Source: Ventricola sp051883735
GTDB taxonomy: Bacteria > Bacillota > Clostridia > Christensenellales > Aristaeellaceae
DNA: 64,000 nt
Reading direction: 5' to 3'
Assembly: GCA_051883735.1 (NCBI GenBank)
Contig: JBJEUH010000142.1
Location: 54,713-118,712 of the forward strand
In this document: in pieces, positions 9,636 through 18,770 of the stretch
Position numbering within the stretch: the first letter of the stretch is position 1
Layout of the letters: every line of letters starts with the position of its first letter
Program-made: the position numbers and the translations under genes
The notes under the pieces: generated by a model
Database searches by the model: none
What the model saw: the letters and a program-made list of their open reading frames with translations, nothing else
What the model was told of the DNA's origin: nothing

Positions 9636-10782
9636 GGTTATCGCTCACTTTCCTGGTTTTCGGGCAGAAGGGATAGCACAGCAGCCAGCCGCACAGGATC
9701 ATCTGAAGCATGGCGGCGCTTTGCCGCAGGGAGACGTAATAGGTATTGTCTGCATTGGCACGGCTGACACCCGCGATCAGAAGGCCAATGATGAACACAG
9801 CATTGAGCATCAGCGGAAGCGCCGTCCGCAGGTCGAAGCTGCCTCTGTCAACCGTCCACAGCGCGATGATCGCGCCGGAAGCGAGAATCAGCAGCACGAG
9901 GCTGGCCTGGGAGAAGGGGAACAGCGTGCTGTATGCGCCGCGCTCAAATTCACCCAGGAACGTCGTGACCAGGCAAAGCACAGCGCAGACCAGCGGCGCG
10001 ATGGTCACCAGGCTGATTCTGTCGCGGATGCACAGGAAGAAGTAGATGACGACGCCGAACGCCGCAATGGCGGAAAGCACCTGCGAGATCCGCACAAACT
10101 CGCTGATGAAGGTCAGGCTGTCATTCCTGAGGCCTTCGATGACCGTGCGGCCTGCGCAGTAGAGCAGCAGGTACCAGCAGAAGACGTCGCCGTTGCGGCG
10201 CTTGTGATGGCGAATGACGAGCAGAAGCGCGAAGACGAGCACGTCCCAGCAGAACTCGTAGAAGAACGTCGCCATGTGCCAATACCAGATATCACCGACG
10301 GGAATTTCGACCGCGAAGGGGAAAAACTGGAGGGCTTCCTCGCTGATGCGCAGTCCATATGCCTCCATGTTGATGTAGTTGCCCCAGCGGCCAATCGCCT
10401 GGCCGAGCACCAGCGCAGGCGCGACGATATCCAGGATCGTCAGCACCGGCAGATGATGCTTGCGCGCGGTGATGCGCGCTGCAATCAGGCCGCCGATGAT
10501 CCCGCCGAAGATGGCCAGGCCGCCCTCGCGGATGTTGAAAATCGACAGCAGATCCTCGCTGTACATGTTGAAGCGGAAGACCACATAGTAGATTCGAGCA
10601 AAAATGATGCCGAGCGGAATGGCATAGAGCAGGAAGTCAATGATCGTATCCTGCGGCACATGCAGCCGGCGCGCTTCACGCGTGCAAAACGCCAGTCCGA
10701 TCAGGATGGCTGCCACAATCAGGACAGCATACCAGCTGATGCCAAAGAACGCAATTCGGTCAATCATGGGCCTGCTGAGCAT
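9628..10782 (-). CDS. lgt: prolipoprotein diacylglyceryl transferase, C-terminally extended
   Basis: A membrane enzyme that transfers diacylglycerol from phosphatidylglycerol to the lipobox cysteine of prelipoproteins. The Lgt signature GRWGNYINMEAYG and the later AGRTVIEGLRNDSL are both present. The ATG at 10782 has GGAGGAAA just upstream; a farther in-frame ATG at 10824 lies in the leader. With 384 residues it is about 100 longer than usual. The extension after about residue 270 contains three to four further hydrophobic segments and ends in a short basic tail. Confidence 0.9.
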   Translation of the reverse strand: MLSRPMIDRIAFFGISWYAVLIVAAILIGLAFCTREARRLHVPQDTIIDFLLYAIPLGIIFARIYYVVFRFNMYSEDLLSIFNIREGGLAIFGGIIGGLIAARITARKHHLPVLTILDIVAPALVLGQAIGRWGNYINMEAYGLRISEEALQFFPFAVEIPVGDIWYWHMATFFYEFCWDVLVFALLLVIRHHKRRNGDVFCWYLLLYCAGRTVIEGLRNDSLTFISEFVRISQVLSAIAAFGVVIYFFLCIRDRISLVTIAPLVCAVLCLVTTFLGEFERGAYSTLFPFSQASLVLLILASGAIIALWTVDRGSFDLRTALPLMLNAVFIIGLLIAGVSRANADNTYYVSLRQSAAMLQMILCGWLLCYPFCPKTRKVSDNHA

Positions 10783-10797
10783 ATTTTCCTCCGATAG

Positions 10798-10814
10798 GCC
10801 CGGGTGCCCCGGGC
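10798..10814 (-). promoter_or_regulatory. GC-rich hairpin in the lgt leader
   Basis: GCCCGGG and CCCGGGC form a perfect 7-bp stem with a 3-base loop between the promoter and the lgt ribosome site. Read on the plus strand it is followed by TTTTT and resembles a terminator, but no rightward gene precedes it. Its function is unknown; it could affect mRNA stability. Confidence 0.4.
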
Positions 10815-10844
10815 GGTTTTTCATATGATAGGCTATTATGGTTA

Positions 10845-10873
10845 AGTATAGCGCGGGGTTATCCGCATGTCAA
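10845..10873 (-). promoter_or_regulatory. sigma-A promoter of lgt-pncB-recX
   Basis: On the minus strand a perfect -35 TTGACA (10873-10868) and a -10 TATACT (10850-10845) are separated by 17 bp. The lgt ATG is about 60 bases downstream. Confidence 0.85.
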
Positions 10874-10940
10874 GCAAAGGGAAATGGCCAAAGTGAAAAT
10901 TGCCTGTGAAAAACGGGAAAGAGGAATGTTGAAGAAAACC

Positions 10941-10969
10941 TTGCCGAGCCCTGCGCAAAATGCTATAAT
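10941..10969 (+). promoter_or_regulatory. sigma-A promoter of upp
   Basis: TTGCCG (10941-10946) and TATAAT (10964-10969) are separated by 17 bp. The 240-base spacer between lgt and upp is explained by this and the divergent lgt promoter. Confidence 0.8.
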
Positions 10970-11022
10970 GAGAAAAATGAGTCCTGCGGCGTCCGTCTGC
11001 CGCACGAAGGAGGATATCTGTC

Positions 11023-11652
11023 ATGTCAAGAGTTCTTGTAATGGACCACCCGCTGATTCAGCATAAGGTGTCCCTGATGAGAGATAAGGAAACCGGCACG
11101 AAGGAATTCCGCGAGCTGCTCAATGAGATTTCCATGTTGATGGCCTACGAGGTCACCCGCGACCTGCCGCTTCGCGAGATCGAGATCGAGACCCCGATCT
11201 GCCGCGCGCAGACCAAGGTCATCGCGGGCAAGAAGCTGGCCATCGTGCCGATTCTGCGCGCCGGTTTGGGCATGGTGGACGGTATCATGAGCCTGGTTCC
11301 CTCCGCGAAGGTGGGCCATATCGGTCTCTACCGCGATCCGAACACCCTGGAGCCGGTCGAGTACTACTGCAAGCTGCCCGAGGACTGCGGTGAGCGCGAG
11401 ATCCTGCTCGTCGATCCGATGCTCGCCACCGGTGGCTCCGCTTCCGCCGCGATCGGCTTCCTCAAGCGCCGCGGCTGCAAGCACATCAAGCTCGTCTGCC
11501 TGATCGCTGCGCCGGAAGGCACCAGCCGCATTCAGGCCGATCATCCGGACGTCAACATCTACGTTGCGGCGATGGACGAAAAGCTGAACGACCACGGCTA
11601 CATCATTCCGGGCCTCGGCGATGCTGGCGACCGCCTCTTTGGCACCAAGTAA
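11023..11652 (+). CDS. upp: uracil phosphoribosyltransferase
   Basis: Salvages uracil by forming UMP from uracil and PRPP; 209 residues, the usual length. The PRPP-binding loop is seen in LLVDPMLATGGSASAA and the C-terminal uracil site in IIPGLGDAGDRLFGTK. AAGGAGG lies before the ATG. The gene stands alone with its own promoter and terminator. Confidence 0.95.
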   Translation: MSRVLVMDHPLIQHKVSLMRDKETGTKEFRELLNEISMLMAYEVTRDLPLREIEIETPICRAQTKVIAGKKLAIVPILRAGLGMVDGIMSLVPSAKVGHIGLYRDPNTLEPVEYYCKLPEDCGEREILLVDPMLATGGSASAAIGFLKRRGCKHIKLVCLIAAPEGTSRIQADHPDVNIYVAAMDEKLNDHGYIIPGLGDAGDRLFGTK

Positions 11653-11665
11653 ATCCGAAGTTACA

Positions 11666-11706
11666 GCGCCTCTGACGACAGAACAAACTGCGTCAGAGGC
11701 GCTTTT
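11666..11706. terminator. terminator after upp
   Basis: GCGCCTCTGACG (11666-11677) pairs perfectly with CGTCAGAGGCGC (11691-11702), followed by TTTT. It ends upp and may also end the converging purB transcript. Confidence 0.85.
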
Positions 11707-11736
11707 GATATGCAGGGCTTTTTTAAATATCGCAGC

Positions 11737-13155
11737 TCACAGATTGATCTCTGCAGAGCCCTTGGCGGTACCGGCGAGCAGCGGTCTGACCTTTTCAACG
11801 AAGGCCTCCACCTGGCCGGCACAGCGGCCGATATACAGCGAGGGAGCCAGAAGCGCCTCCATTTCGGCTTCTGTCAGGCCGAAAGCCGGTTCCTTGGCCA
11901 GGCGGGCAAGGAGATCGCAGGATTCGCCGGCCTTCATGCGCGCAGTCGCCTCCATGGAGCAGCGGCGGATCACCTCATGCAGCTCCTGTCGATTTCCGCC
12001 GCGCTTGACGCCCTCCATCATCAGATTCTCGGTCGCAATGAACGGCAGATACTCCATGACGGTCTTCTCGACGATCTTCTCATTGACGTGCAGGCCGTCG
12101 GTGACGTTCTGCGCCAGGCGCAGGATCGCATCGGCGCAGAGGAAGCCCTCCGGCATGGAAATGCGGCGGTTTGCGGAATCGTCCAGCGTGCGCTCCATCC
12201 ATTGGGTCGAGGCGGTCATCGGCGCGTTCATGGCGTCCGCCATCAGGTAACGGGAGAGGGAGCAGATGCGCTCGGAACGCATGGGATTGCGCTTGTAGGC
12301 CATGGCGGAAGAACCGATCTGATTCTTCTCGAACGGCTCCTCGACCTGTCTGTCGTGCTGCAGAAGGCGGATGTCATTCGCCATGCGGTAGCAGCTCTGC
12401 GCGATGGAGGACAGGCAATTCAGAATCCGGCTGTCCACCTTGCGCGGATAGGTCTGGCCGCAGACGTCAAAGCAGGAATCAAAGCCAAAATCGCTGGCAA
12501 TCATGCGGTTCATTTCGTCGATCTTGGCTTCGTCTCCCTTGAACAGCTCCATGAAGCTGGCCTCGGTGCCCGTCGTGCCGCGGCAGCCGAGGAACCTGAT
12601 GTTCTCCAAGGCAAAATCGATCTCATGCAGATCGGAGAGGAAATCCTGCATCCACAGCGTCGCGCGCTTGCCGACGGTCACAAGCTGCGCCGGCTGATAG
12701 TGCGTGTATCCAAGCGTCGGTAACGCCTTATAGGTTTCGGCGAAGTCTGCGAGGTTGGCGATCACCTTCAGCAGCTCTCCGCGCAGATACTTGAGGCCGT
12801 CTCGGTAGAGAATCAGATCGGCATTGTCCGTCACATAGCAGCTCGTCGCGCCCAGATGGATGATGCCGGCAGCAGACGGCGCAGCCTTGCCATAGGCATA
12901 GACGTGCGCCATCACGTCGTGACGGACCTCCTTTTCGCGCTGGCTGACGCAGTCATAATCGATATCGCTGACATGCGCTTCCAGCTCCGCTACCTGTTCA
13001 TCCGTGACCGGCAGGCCCAGCGCAGCTTCCGCCCTGGCCAGGGAAACCCAGAGCTTGCGCCAGGTGCGATACCGCGTATCGGAGGAAAACAGCTCCAGCA
13101 TATAGCTGGACGCGTAGCGGGAGGACAGGGGAGATTCGTATCGGTTGGTGCTCAT
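11737..13155 (-). CDS. purB: adenylosuccinate lyase
   Basis: Catalyses two fumarate-releasing steps of purine synthesis: SAICAR to AICAR and adenylosuccinate to AMP. 472 residues. The superfamily signature region reads GSSAMAYKRNPMRSE (Ala where many homologues have Pro), with the catalytic serine in the SSAM loop. THYQPAQLVTVGKR holds the catalytic histidine region. It resembles the longer, eukaryote-like PurB subgroup. Its start overlaps the stop of purA by four bases; it is the last gene of the asnB-to-purB operon. Confidence 0.94.
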   Translation of the reverse strand: MSTNRYESPLSSRYASSYMLELFSSDTRYRTWRKLWVSLARAEAALGLPVTDEQVAELEAHVSDIDYDCVSQREKEVRHDVMAHVYAYGKAAPSAAGIIHLGATSCYVTDNADLILYRDGLKYLRGELLKVIANLADFAETYKALPTLGYTHYQPAQLVTVGKRATLWMQDFLSDLHEIDFALENIRFLGCRGTTGTEASFMELFKGDEAKIDEMNRMIASDFGFDSCFDVCGQTYPRKVDSRILNCLSSIAQSCYRMANDIRLLQHDRQVEEPFEKNQIGSSAMAYKRNPMRSERICSLSRYLMADAMNAPMTASTQWMERTLDDSANRRISMPEGFLCADAILRLAQNVTDGLHVNEKIVEKTVMEYLPFIATENLMMEGVKRGGNRQELHEVIRRCSMEATARMKAGESCDLLARLAKEPAFGLTEAEMEALLAPSLYIGRCAGQVEAFVEKVRPLLAGTAKGSAEINL

Positions 13156-14441
13156 TTGTTCTCCTGCTTTCTCAAAATGATGCTCTCTCTTTCAGGGCCG
13201 ACGGAAACATAGGTAATCGGGCAGCCGATTGCCTTTTCAACGAACAGCACATATTCCTGCGCGGCATGCGGGAGGTCCTCCCAGGTCCTTGCGCCGGAGA
13301 TGTCGCATTCCCAGCCGTCCACATAGTCAATCACCGGACGGGCATCCTCGAGCGCCGCCGGGAACGGGAAGCGATCGGTCTTCTCGCCGTGAAGCTGGTA
13401 CGCGGTGCACAGCGGAATGCGCGGCATATAGCTGAGCACGTCGAGCTTGGTCAGCGCAATCTCCGTCGCCGCCTGAACCTCCACGCCGTAGCGCGTGGCC
13501 ACCAGATCGATCGGGCCGACGCGGCGCGGACGGCCGGTCTTGGCGCCGTATTCAGAGCCGGCCTGGCGAAGCGCCTCCGCCTCCTTGCCAAACATCTCGC
13601 AGACAAACGGCCCTTCGCCCACGCAGGTCGAGTATGCCTTGACCACGCCGACCACGTCGTCGATCTTCGCGCTCGGCAGACCGGAGCCGATGGGCGCATA
13701 CGCGGCCGTCGTGTTTGAGGAGGTGGTGTAGGGGTGGATGCCGTAATCCAGATCGCGCAGAGAGCCCAGCTGCGCCTCAAAGAGGATGTTTTTGCCGGCC
13801 TTCTGCGCATTGGCGAGGAAGGCGCCGGTGTCGCAAATGAACGGCTTGATCTTCTCGCAGTAGGTCTCAAGCCACTCCTCGAGCATGTCCTTCGTGTACG
13901 GCTGCGCGCCATAGACCTTCTCGAGCGTGAGGTTCTTCCATTCCATGATGTCCGCCAGATGGCTGCGCAGATGATCCGGGTAGAACAGCTCGCCGGCGAG
14001 CACCGTCTTCTTCTGATACTTGTCGGAATAGAACGGCGCGATGCCCTGCTTGGTGGAGCCGAATTTCTTGTCCGCCAGGCGCTGCTCCTCCAGCTCGTCG
14101 AGCATGCGATGCCACGGCAGCAGGAGGGAGGCGCGGTCGCTGATCATCAGGTTTTCCGGATCAAGCGCCACGCCCTGCTCCATGACCGTCTGCATCTCGA
14201 GCCAGAGATTTTCCGGATCAAGCGCCACGCCGTTGCCCAGAATGTTGACCACGCCGGGCCTGAAGATGCCGGAGGGCAGAAGGTGCAGCGCGAATTTGCC
14301 ATACTCGTTGATGACCGTATGGCCGGCGTTGCCGCCGCCCTGATAGCGCACGACCACGTCATAGTTTTCCGTCAGCAGGTCGACCATTCGACCCTTGCCT
14401 TCATCGCCCCAGTTGATGCCCACGATTGCACAGTTCGACAT
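13152..14441 (-). CDS. purA: adenylosuccinate synthetase
   Basis: Joins IMP and aspartate using GTP to give adenylosuccinate, the first committed step to AMP. 429 residues. The N-terminal GTP loop reads NWGDEGKGRMVDLL (Arg replaces the commoner Lys), and GGGNAGHTV contains the catalytic histidine. TGRPRRVGPIDLVATRYG is the conserved IMP/aspartate region. GGAGGT precedes the ATG, 21 bases after carB. purA and purB together convert IMP to AMP, while guaA in the same operon serves GMP. Confidence 0.95.
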   Translation of the reverse strand: MSNCAIVGINWGDEGKGRMVDLLTENYDVVVRYQGGGNAGHTVINEYGKFALHLLPSGIFRPGVVNILGNGVALDPENLWLEMQTVMEQGVALDPENLMISDRASLLLPWHRMLDELEEQRLADKKFGSTKQGIAPFYSDKYQKKTVLAGELFYPDHLRSHLADIMEWKNLTLEKVYGAQPYTKDMLEEWLETYCEKIKPFICDTGAFLANAQKAGKNILFEAQLGSLRDLDYGIHPYTTSSNTTAAYAPIGSGLPSAKIDDVVGVVKAYSTCVGEGPFVCEMFGKEAEALRQAGSEYGAKTGRPRRVGPIDLVATRYGVEVQAATEIALTKLDVLSYMPRIPLCTAYQLHGEKTDRFPFPAALEDARPVIDYVDGWECDISGARTWEDLPHAAQEYVLFVEKAIGCPITYVSVGPERESIILRKQENK

Positions 14442-14462
14442 AGCGTGTTTACCTCCAATCGA

Positions 14463-17400
14463 TTATGCGTCGATGACCGAGATGCTCGGCACCGTGTCCT
14501 CAAGCACATCCAGCAGGATGCGCACCGTATCCAGAGACGTGAAGATCGTCACGCCGTTCTGCACGGCACAGCGGCGGATTTCGATGCCGTCCTCGCTGTG
14601 CGCGCCGGAGAGAATGGCGCGCGTATTGATGATGTAGCTGACGTATCCGGAGTGGATGGACGTCAGGATGTCGTCGCTGCCTTCGCTCAGCTTGCCGCGC
14701 ACGCGTGTGCGGATGCCGTGCTGCTTGAGGAACGCAGCTGTGCCGGCGGTCGCCTCGATGTTGAAGCCGAGCTGATAAAAGCGTTTGATGAGCGGCAGCG
14801 CTTCTTCCTTGTCCTCATCGGCAATCGTGGCCAGCACCGTGCCATACTGCTTGACCTTCACGCCGGAGGCCTGCAGGGCCTTGTACAGCGCGCGGTTGAG
14901 CCTGTCGTCATAGCCGATCGCCTCGCCGGTGGACTTCATCTCCGGCGAGAGATAGGCGTCCATGCCGTCGAGCTTGGCAAAGGAGAAGGCCGGCGCCTTG
15001 ACGTACCAGCGCTTTTTGTCCGCCGGGATCATCTGCGTGATGCCCTGCTCGCGCAGGCTTTCACCGAGCATGACGCGGGTCGCGATCAGCACCAGCGGGA
15101 ATCCGGTCGATTTGGAGAGGAACGGCACGCTGCGGCTGGCGCGCGGGTTGACCTCGATGACAAACACATTGTCCGATTTGTCCACGATGAACTGGATGTT
15201 GAACAGGCCCCGGATACCGATGCCCAGGCCCAGCCTGGTCGTGTAATCCGCGATCGTGTCACGCACCTTCTGGCTGATGCTCATCGGCGGATAGATGCTC
15301 GTGCTGTCGCCGGAGTGCACGCCCGTGCGCTCCACCAGCTCCATGATGCCCGGGATAAACACCTGCTCGCCGTCGCAGATCGCGTCCACCTCGACCTCCT
15401 TGCCGACATAGTATTTGTCGACGAGGACCGGTTTATCAACGTCAACCGCAACCGCGTTCTTGAGATAGTGACGCAGGGATTCCTCGCCCGCGACGATCTC
15501 CATCGCGCGGCCGCCGAGCACAAAGCTGGGACGGACCAGCACCGGATAGCCGATGCGCGCTGCCGTCTGCACGCCGCTTTCGATGTCCGTCACCGCTGCG
15601 CCGGTCGGATGCGGAATCTTCAGGCTGGAGATCACCTCTTCAAATGCGTAGCGGTCCTCGGCGCGGTTGATCGCCTCGCAATCCGAGCCGATGATCTTGA
15701 CGCCCCTGCGCGCAAGCGGCGCAGCGAGGTTGATGGCCGTCTGGCCGCCCAGGGAGCAGATGACGCCGATGGGCTTTTCAAGCTCCACGATATTGCAGAC
15801 CTCTTCGACCGTCAGCGGCTCAAAGTACAGCTTGTCGGCGGTCGTGTAGTCCGTAGAAACCGTCTCCGGGTTGTTGTTGATGACGATCGCTTCATATCCG
15901 GCCGCCTTGATCGCGCGAATCGCGTGGACGGTTGAATAGTCGAACTCGACGCCCTGACCGATGCGGATGGGGCCGGAGCCGAGGACGATCACCTTCTCCT
16001 TGTCGGAGACAATGGACTCGTTCTCCGTCTCGTAGGTCGAATAGAAGTAGGGAACATAGCTGTCAAACTCGCCGGCGCAGGTGTCGATCATCTTGTACAC
16101 CGGCACGATACCGTACTTCTTGCGCAGCGCATAGACCTCGTCCTCGGAAAGGTGCCAGAGCTCGCCGATGTACGCATCGGAGAAACCCCAGCGCTTGGCC
16201 TCGCGCAGCAGCTCGGGGGTGATGATGATCGGCTCGAGCTCCTTCTCGAAATCGACGATGTGCTTGATCTTGTCGAGGAAGAACATATCAATGCCCGTGA
16301 TGGAGCAGATGCGGGAGTGATCCACGCCGTGCCACATCAGCTGCGCGATGGCATACAGGCGGTCGTCCGTGCCCTCCTTGATGTAGGCGAGCAGCTCGTC
16401 GGTCGTCATGTTCTCGCTGTCAAACTTGGGCATGTGCAGATGCGTATGGCCGATTTCCAGCGAGCGAATGGCCTTGAGCAGGCTCTCTTCCATCGTGCGG
16501 CCCACGCTCATGACCTCGCCGGTCGCCTTCATCTGCGTGGACAGGCGGTTGGAGGCGAGCGTGAACTTGTCAAACGGGAAGCGCGGCAGCTTCGTCACCA
16601 CATAATCCAGCGCAGGCTCAAAGCATGCGGGCGTATTCGCCAGCATGATCTCATGCAGCTGCATGCCCACGGCAATCTTCGCCGAAACGCGCGCGATCGG
16701 GTAGCCGCTCGCCTTGGAAGCGAGGGCAGAGGAGCGCGAGACGCGCGGGTTGACCTCGATGACAAAATAGGAGAAGGACTGCGGGTCGAGCGCAAACTGC
16801 ACGTTGCAGCCGCCCTTGACGCCCAGCGCGCGGATGATCTTCAGCGCGCTGTCGCGCAGCATGTGGTATTCCTTGTTGGTCAGCGTCTGGCAGGGCGCTA
16901 CGACGATGGAATCGCCGGTGTGAATGCCGACCGGGTCGAGGTTTTCCATGCTGCACACGGTGATGGCCGTGTCGTTCGCATCACGCATGACCTCAAACTC
17001 GATCTCCTTGTAGCCCTTGATGCTCTTTTCAATCAGCACCTGATGGACGGGGGAGAGCGCGAGGGCATTTTTCATCATCGACGCCAGCTCGTCGTCGTCG
17101 CCCGCAAAGCCGCCGCCCGTGCCGCCCAGCGTAAACGCCGGACGCAGGATGACCGGATAGCCGATCTCCTGCGCCGCAGCGATGGCTTCCTCCACGGAAT
17201 AGGTGATCCTGGACGGAACGACCGGCTCGCCGATGCGCTCGCAGAGCTCCTTAAACAGCTCGCGATCCTCGGCAGTTTCAATGCTCTGCGCGTCGGTGCC
17301 CAGCAGCTCAATGCCGCATTCCTCGAGCACGCCCTTCTTGGCGAGCTGCATCGCCAGATTGAGGCCGGTCTGGCCGCCGATGCCGGGAATAATCGCATCA

Positions 17401-17648
17401 GGCCGCTCATAACGGCAGATGCGCGCGACATATTCGAGCGTCAGCGGCTCCATGTACACCTTGTCCGCGATGGTGGTATCCGTCATGATGGTCGCCGGGT
17501 TGGAATTGACGAGGATGACCTCATAGCCCTCCTCGCGCAGCGCCAGACAGGCCTGCGTGCCGGCATAGTCAAACTCCGCCGCCTGGCCGATAACGATGGG
17601 GCCGGAGCCGATGACCAGCACCTTGTGAATATCCGTGCGCTTAGGCAT
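14463..17648 (-). CDS. carB: carbamoyl phosphate synthase large subunit
   Basis: Makes carbamoyl phosphate from ammonia (delivered by CarA), bicarbonate and two ATP. 1061 residues. The duplicated halves each begin with a preATP-grasp motif: LVIGSGPIVIGQAAEFDYAG near residue 10 and VLGSGPIRIGQGVEFDYS near 555. Two ATP-grasp domains follow, and the last 130 residues are the MGS-like allosteric domain. It overlaps the end of carA by eight bases, so the two subunits are translated together. Confidence 0.97.
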   Translation of the reverse strand: MPKRTDIHKVLVIGSGPIVIGQAAEFDYAGTQACLALREEGYEVILVNSNPATIMTDTTIADKVYMEPLTLEYVARICRYERPDAIIPGIGGQTGLNLAMQLAKKGVLEECGIELLGTDAQSIETAEDRELFKELCERIGEPVVPSRITYSVEEAIAAAQEIGYPVILRPAFTLGGTGGGFAGDDDELASMMKNALALSPVHQVLIEKSIKGYKEIEFEVMRDANDTAITVCSMENLDPVGIHTGDSIVVAPCQTLTNKEYHMLRDSALKIIRALGVKGGCNVQFALDPQSFSYFVIEVNPRVSRSSALASKASGYPIARVSAKIAVGMQLHEIMLANTPACFEPALDYVVTKLPRFPFDKFTLASNRLSTQMKATGEVMSVGRTMEESLLKAIRSLEIGHTHLHMPKFDSENMTTDELLAYIKEGTDDRLYAIAQLMWHGVDHSRICSITGIDMFFLDKIKHIVDFEKELEPIIITPELLREAKRWGFSDAYIGELWHLSEDEVYALRKKYGIVPVYKMIDTCAGEFDSYVPYFYSTYETENESIVSDKEKVIVLGSGPIRIGQGVEFDYSTVHAIRAIKAAGYEAIVINNNPETVSTDYTTADKLYFEPLTVEEVCNIVELEKPIGVICSLGGQTAINLAAPLARRGVKIIGSDCEAINRAEDRYAFEEVISSLKIPHPTGAAVTDIESGVQTAARIGYPVLVRPSFVLGGRAMEIVAGEESLRHYLKNAVAVDVDKPVLVDKYYVGKEVEVDAICDGEQVFIPGIMELVERTGVHSGDSTSIYPPMSISQKVRDTIADYTTRLGLGIGIRGLFNIQFIVDKSDNVFVIEVNPRASRSVPFLSKSTGFPLVLIATRVMLGESLREQGITQMIPADKKRWYVKAPAFSFAKLDGMDAYLSPEMKSTGEAIGYDDRLNRALYKALQASGVKVKQYGTVLATIADEDKEEALPLIKRFYQLGFNIEATAGTAAFLKQHGIRTRVRGKLSEGSDDILTSIHSGYVSYIINTRAILSGAHSEDGIEIRRCAVQNGVTIFTSLDTVRILLDVLEDTVPSISVIDA

Positions 17649-18735
17649 GGTTCTTCGCCTCCTCCATCATGTCGATAAACCGATCGAACAGGTGATCGCT
17701 ATCCTGCGGTCCCGGCGCGCTTTCCGGATGATACTGCACGCTGAACACGCGATCCCGCGGGCAGGAGAGGCCCTCGACGGTCTGATCGAGCAGGTTCAGG
17801 TGCGTCACCTGAAGCGGCGTGCCCTCAAGGCTTGCGGCGTCCACGGCATAGCTGTGGTTCTGGGAGGTCATCTCGATCTTGCCGGTTGACAAATCCCTGA
17901 CCGGATGATTGCCGCCGCGATGGCCGAATTTGAGCTTGTACGTCTTCGCGCCATAGGCGAGAGCGATCATCTGGTGGCCCAGACAGATGCCGAACATCGG
18001 ATAGCGGCCGCGCAGACGCCGGATCAGCTCAATGACCGGCACGACGTCCTCCGGATCGCCGGGGCCATTGGAGAGAAACACGCCGTCCGGATTCATGAAG
18101 ATGATCTCCTCGGCGGTGATCGTCGGCGGAACGATGGTCACATTGCAGCCGTGCCTGTTCAGGCTCCGGATGATGTTCAGCTTGATGCCGCAGTCGATCG
18201 CCACGACGCTGAAGCGATGGTTCGAGGTGCGGGAATACCAGCGCTTCTTGCAGGCGACACGAAAGACCGCATCGTGCGGAACGGGCGTAGCGGCAAGGCG
18301 CGCGACGGCCTCGTCCGTCGGCGTGGCGATGTCCGTGATGATTCCGCGGCGCGCGCCAAAGTCCCGGATGCTGCGGGTGAGCATCCGGGTATCGATCCCG
18401 TGCAGACCGGGGATATTGTTTTCTTCCAGCAGTTCGCCCAGCGTGCGGGTATAGCGGAAGTTTGACGGCATGTCGTTGTAATCACGGACGATCAGGCCGC
18501 CGAGCGACGGCGTCTTGCTTTCAAAATCCTCGTCCGTGATGCCGTAATTGCCGATGAGCGGATAGGTCATCACGACAAACTGATCCGTGTAGGAGGGATC
18601 GGAGACAAGCTCCTGGTAGCCGGTCATGGATGTATTGAACACCACCTCGCACACGCGCTCGGTATTGGCGCCAAATCCATAGCCGGGATACTCGCTTCCG
18701 TCCTCCAGAACGAGCTTTTTGTCAAAGGGTTTCAT
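17641..18735 (-). CDS. carA: carbamoyl phosphate synthase small subunit
   Basis: Glutamine amidotransferase subunit of 364 residues that hydrolyses glutamine and channels ammonia to CarB. The class-I triad is visible as Cys in FGICLGHQM and His/Glu in QYHPESAPGP. The N-terminal CarA domain contains GYQELVSDPSYTDQ. The ATG at 18735 is chosen because GGAGG lies about 10 bases upstream and homologues begin here; an in-frame ATG at 18780 would overlap guaA. Confidence 0.95.
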   Translation of the reverse strand: MKPFDKKLVLEDGSEYPGYGFGANTERVCEVVFNTSMTGYQELVSDPSYTDQFVVMTYPLIGNYGITDEDFESKTPSLGGLIVRDYNDMPSNFRYTRTLGELLEENNIPGLHGIDTRMLTRSIRDFGARRGIITDIATPTDEAVARLAATPVPHDAVFRVACKKRWYSRTSNHRFSVVAIDCGIKLNIIRSLNRHGCNVTIVPPTITAEEIIFMNPDGVFLSNGPGDPEDVVPVIELIRRLRGRYPMFGICLGHQMIALAYGAKTYKLKFGHRGGNHPVRDLSTGKIEMTSQNHSYAVDAASLEGTPLQVTHLNLLDQTVEGLSCPRDRVFSVQYHPESAPGPQDSDHLFDRFIDMMEEAKNHA

Positions 18736-18770
18736 GCATTTTCTGCCTCCATCGTCAGAAGTATTTTCGC

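Noticed and set aside
13734..15935. 733-codon open frame opposite purA and carB
   Set aside because: Shadow of conserved genes caused by codon bias; no motif or start signal.
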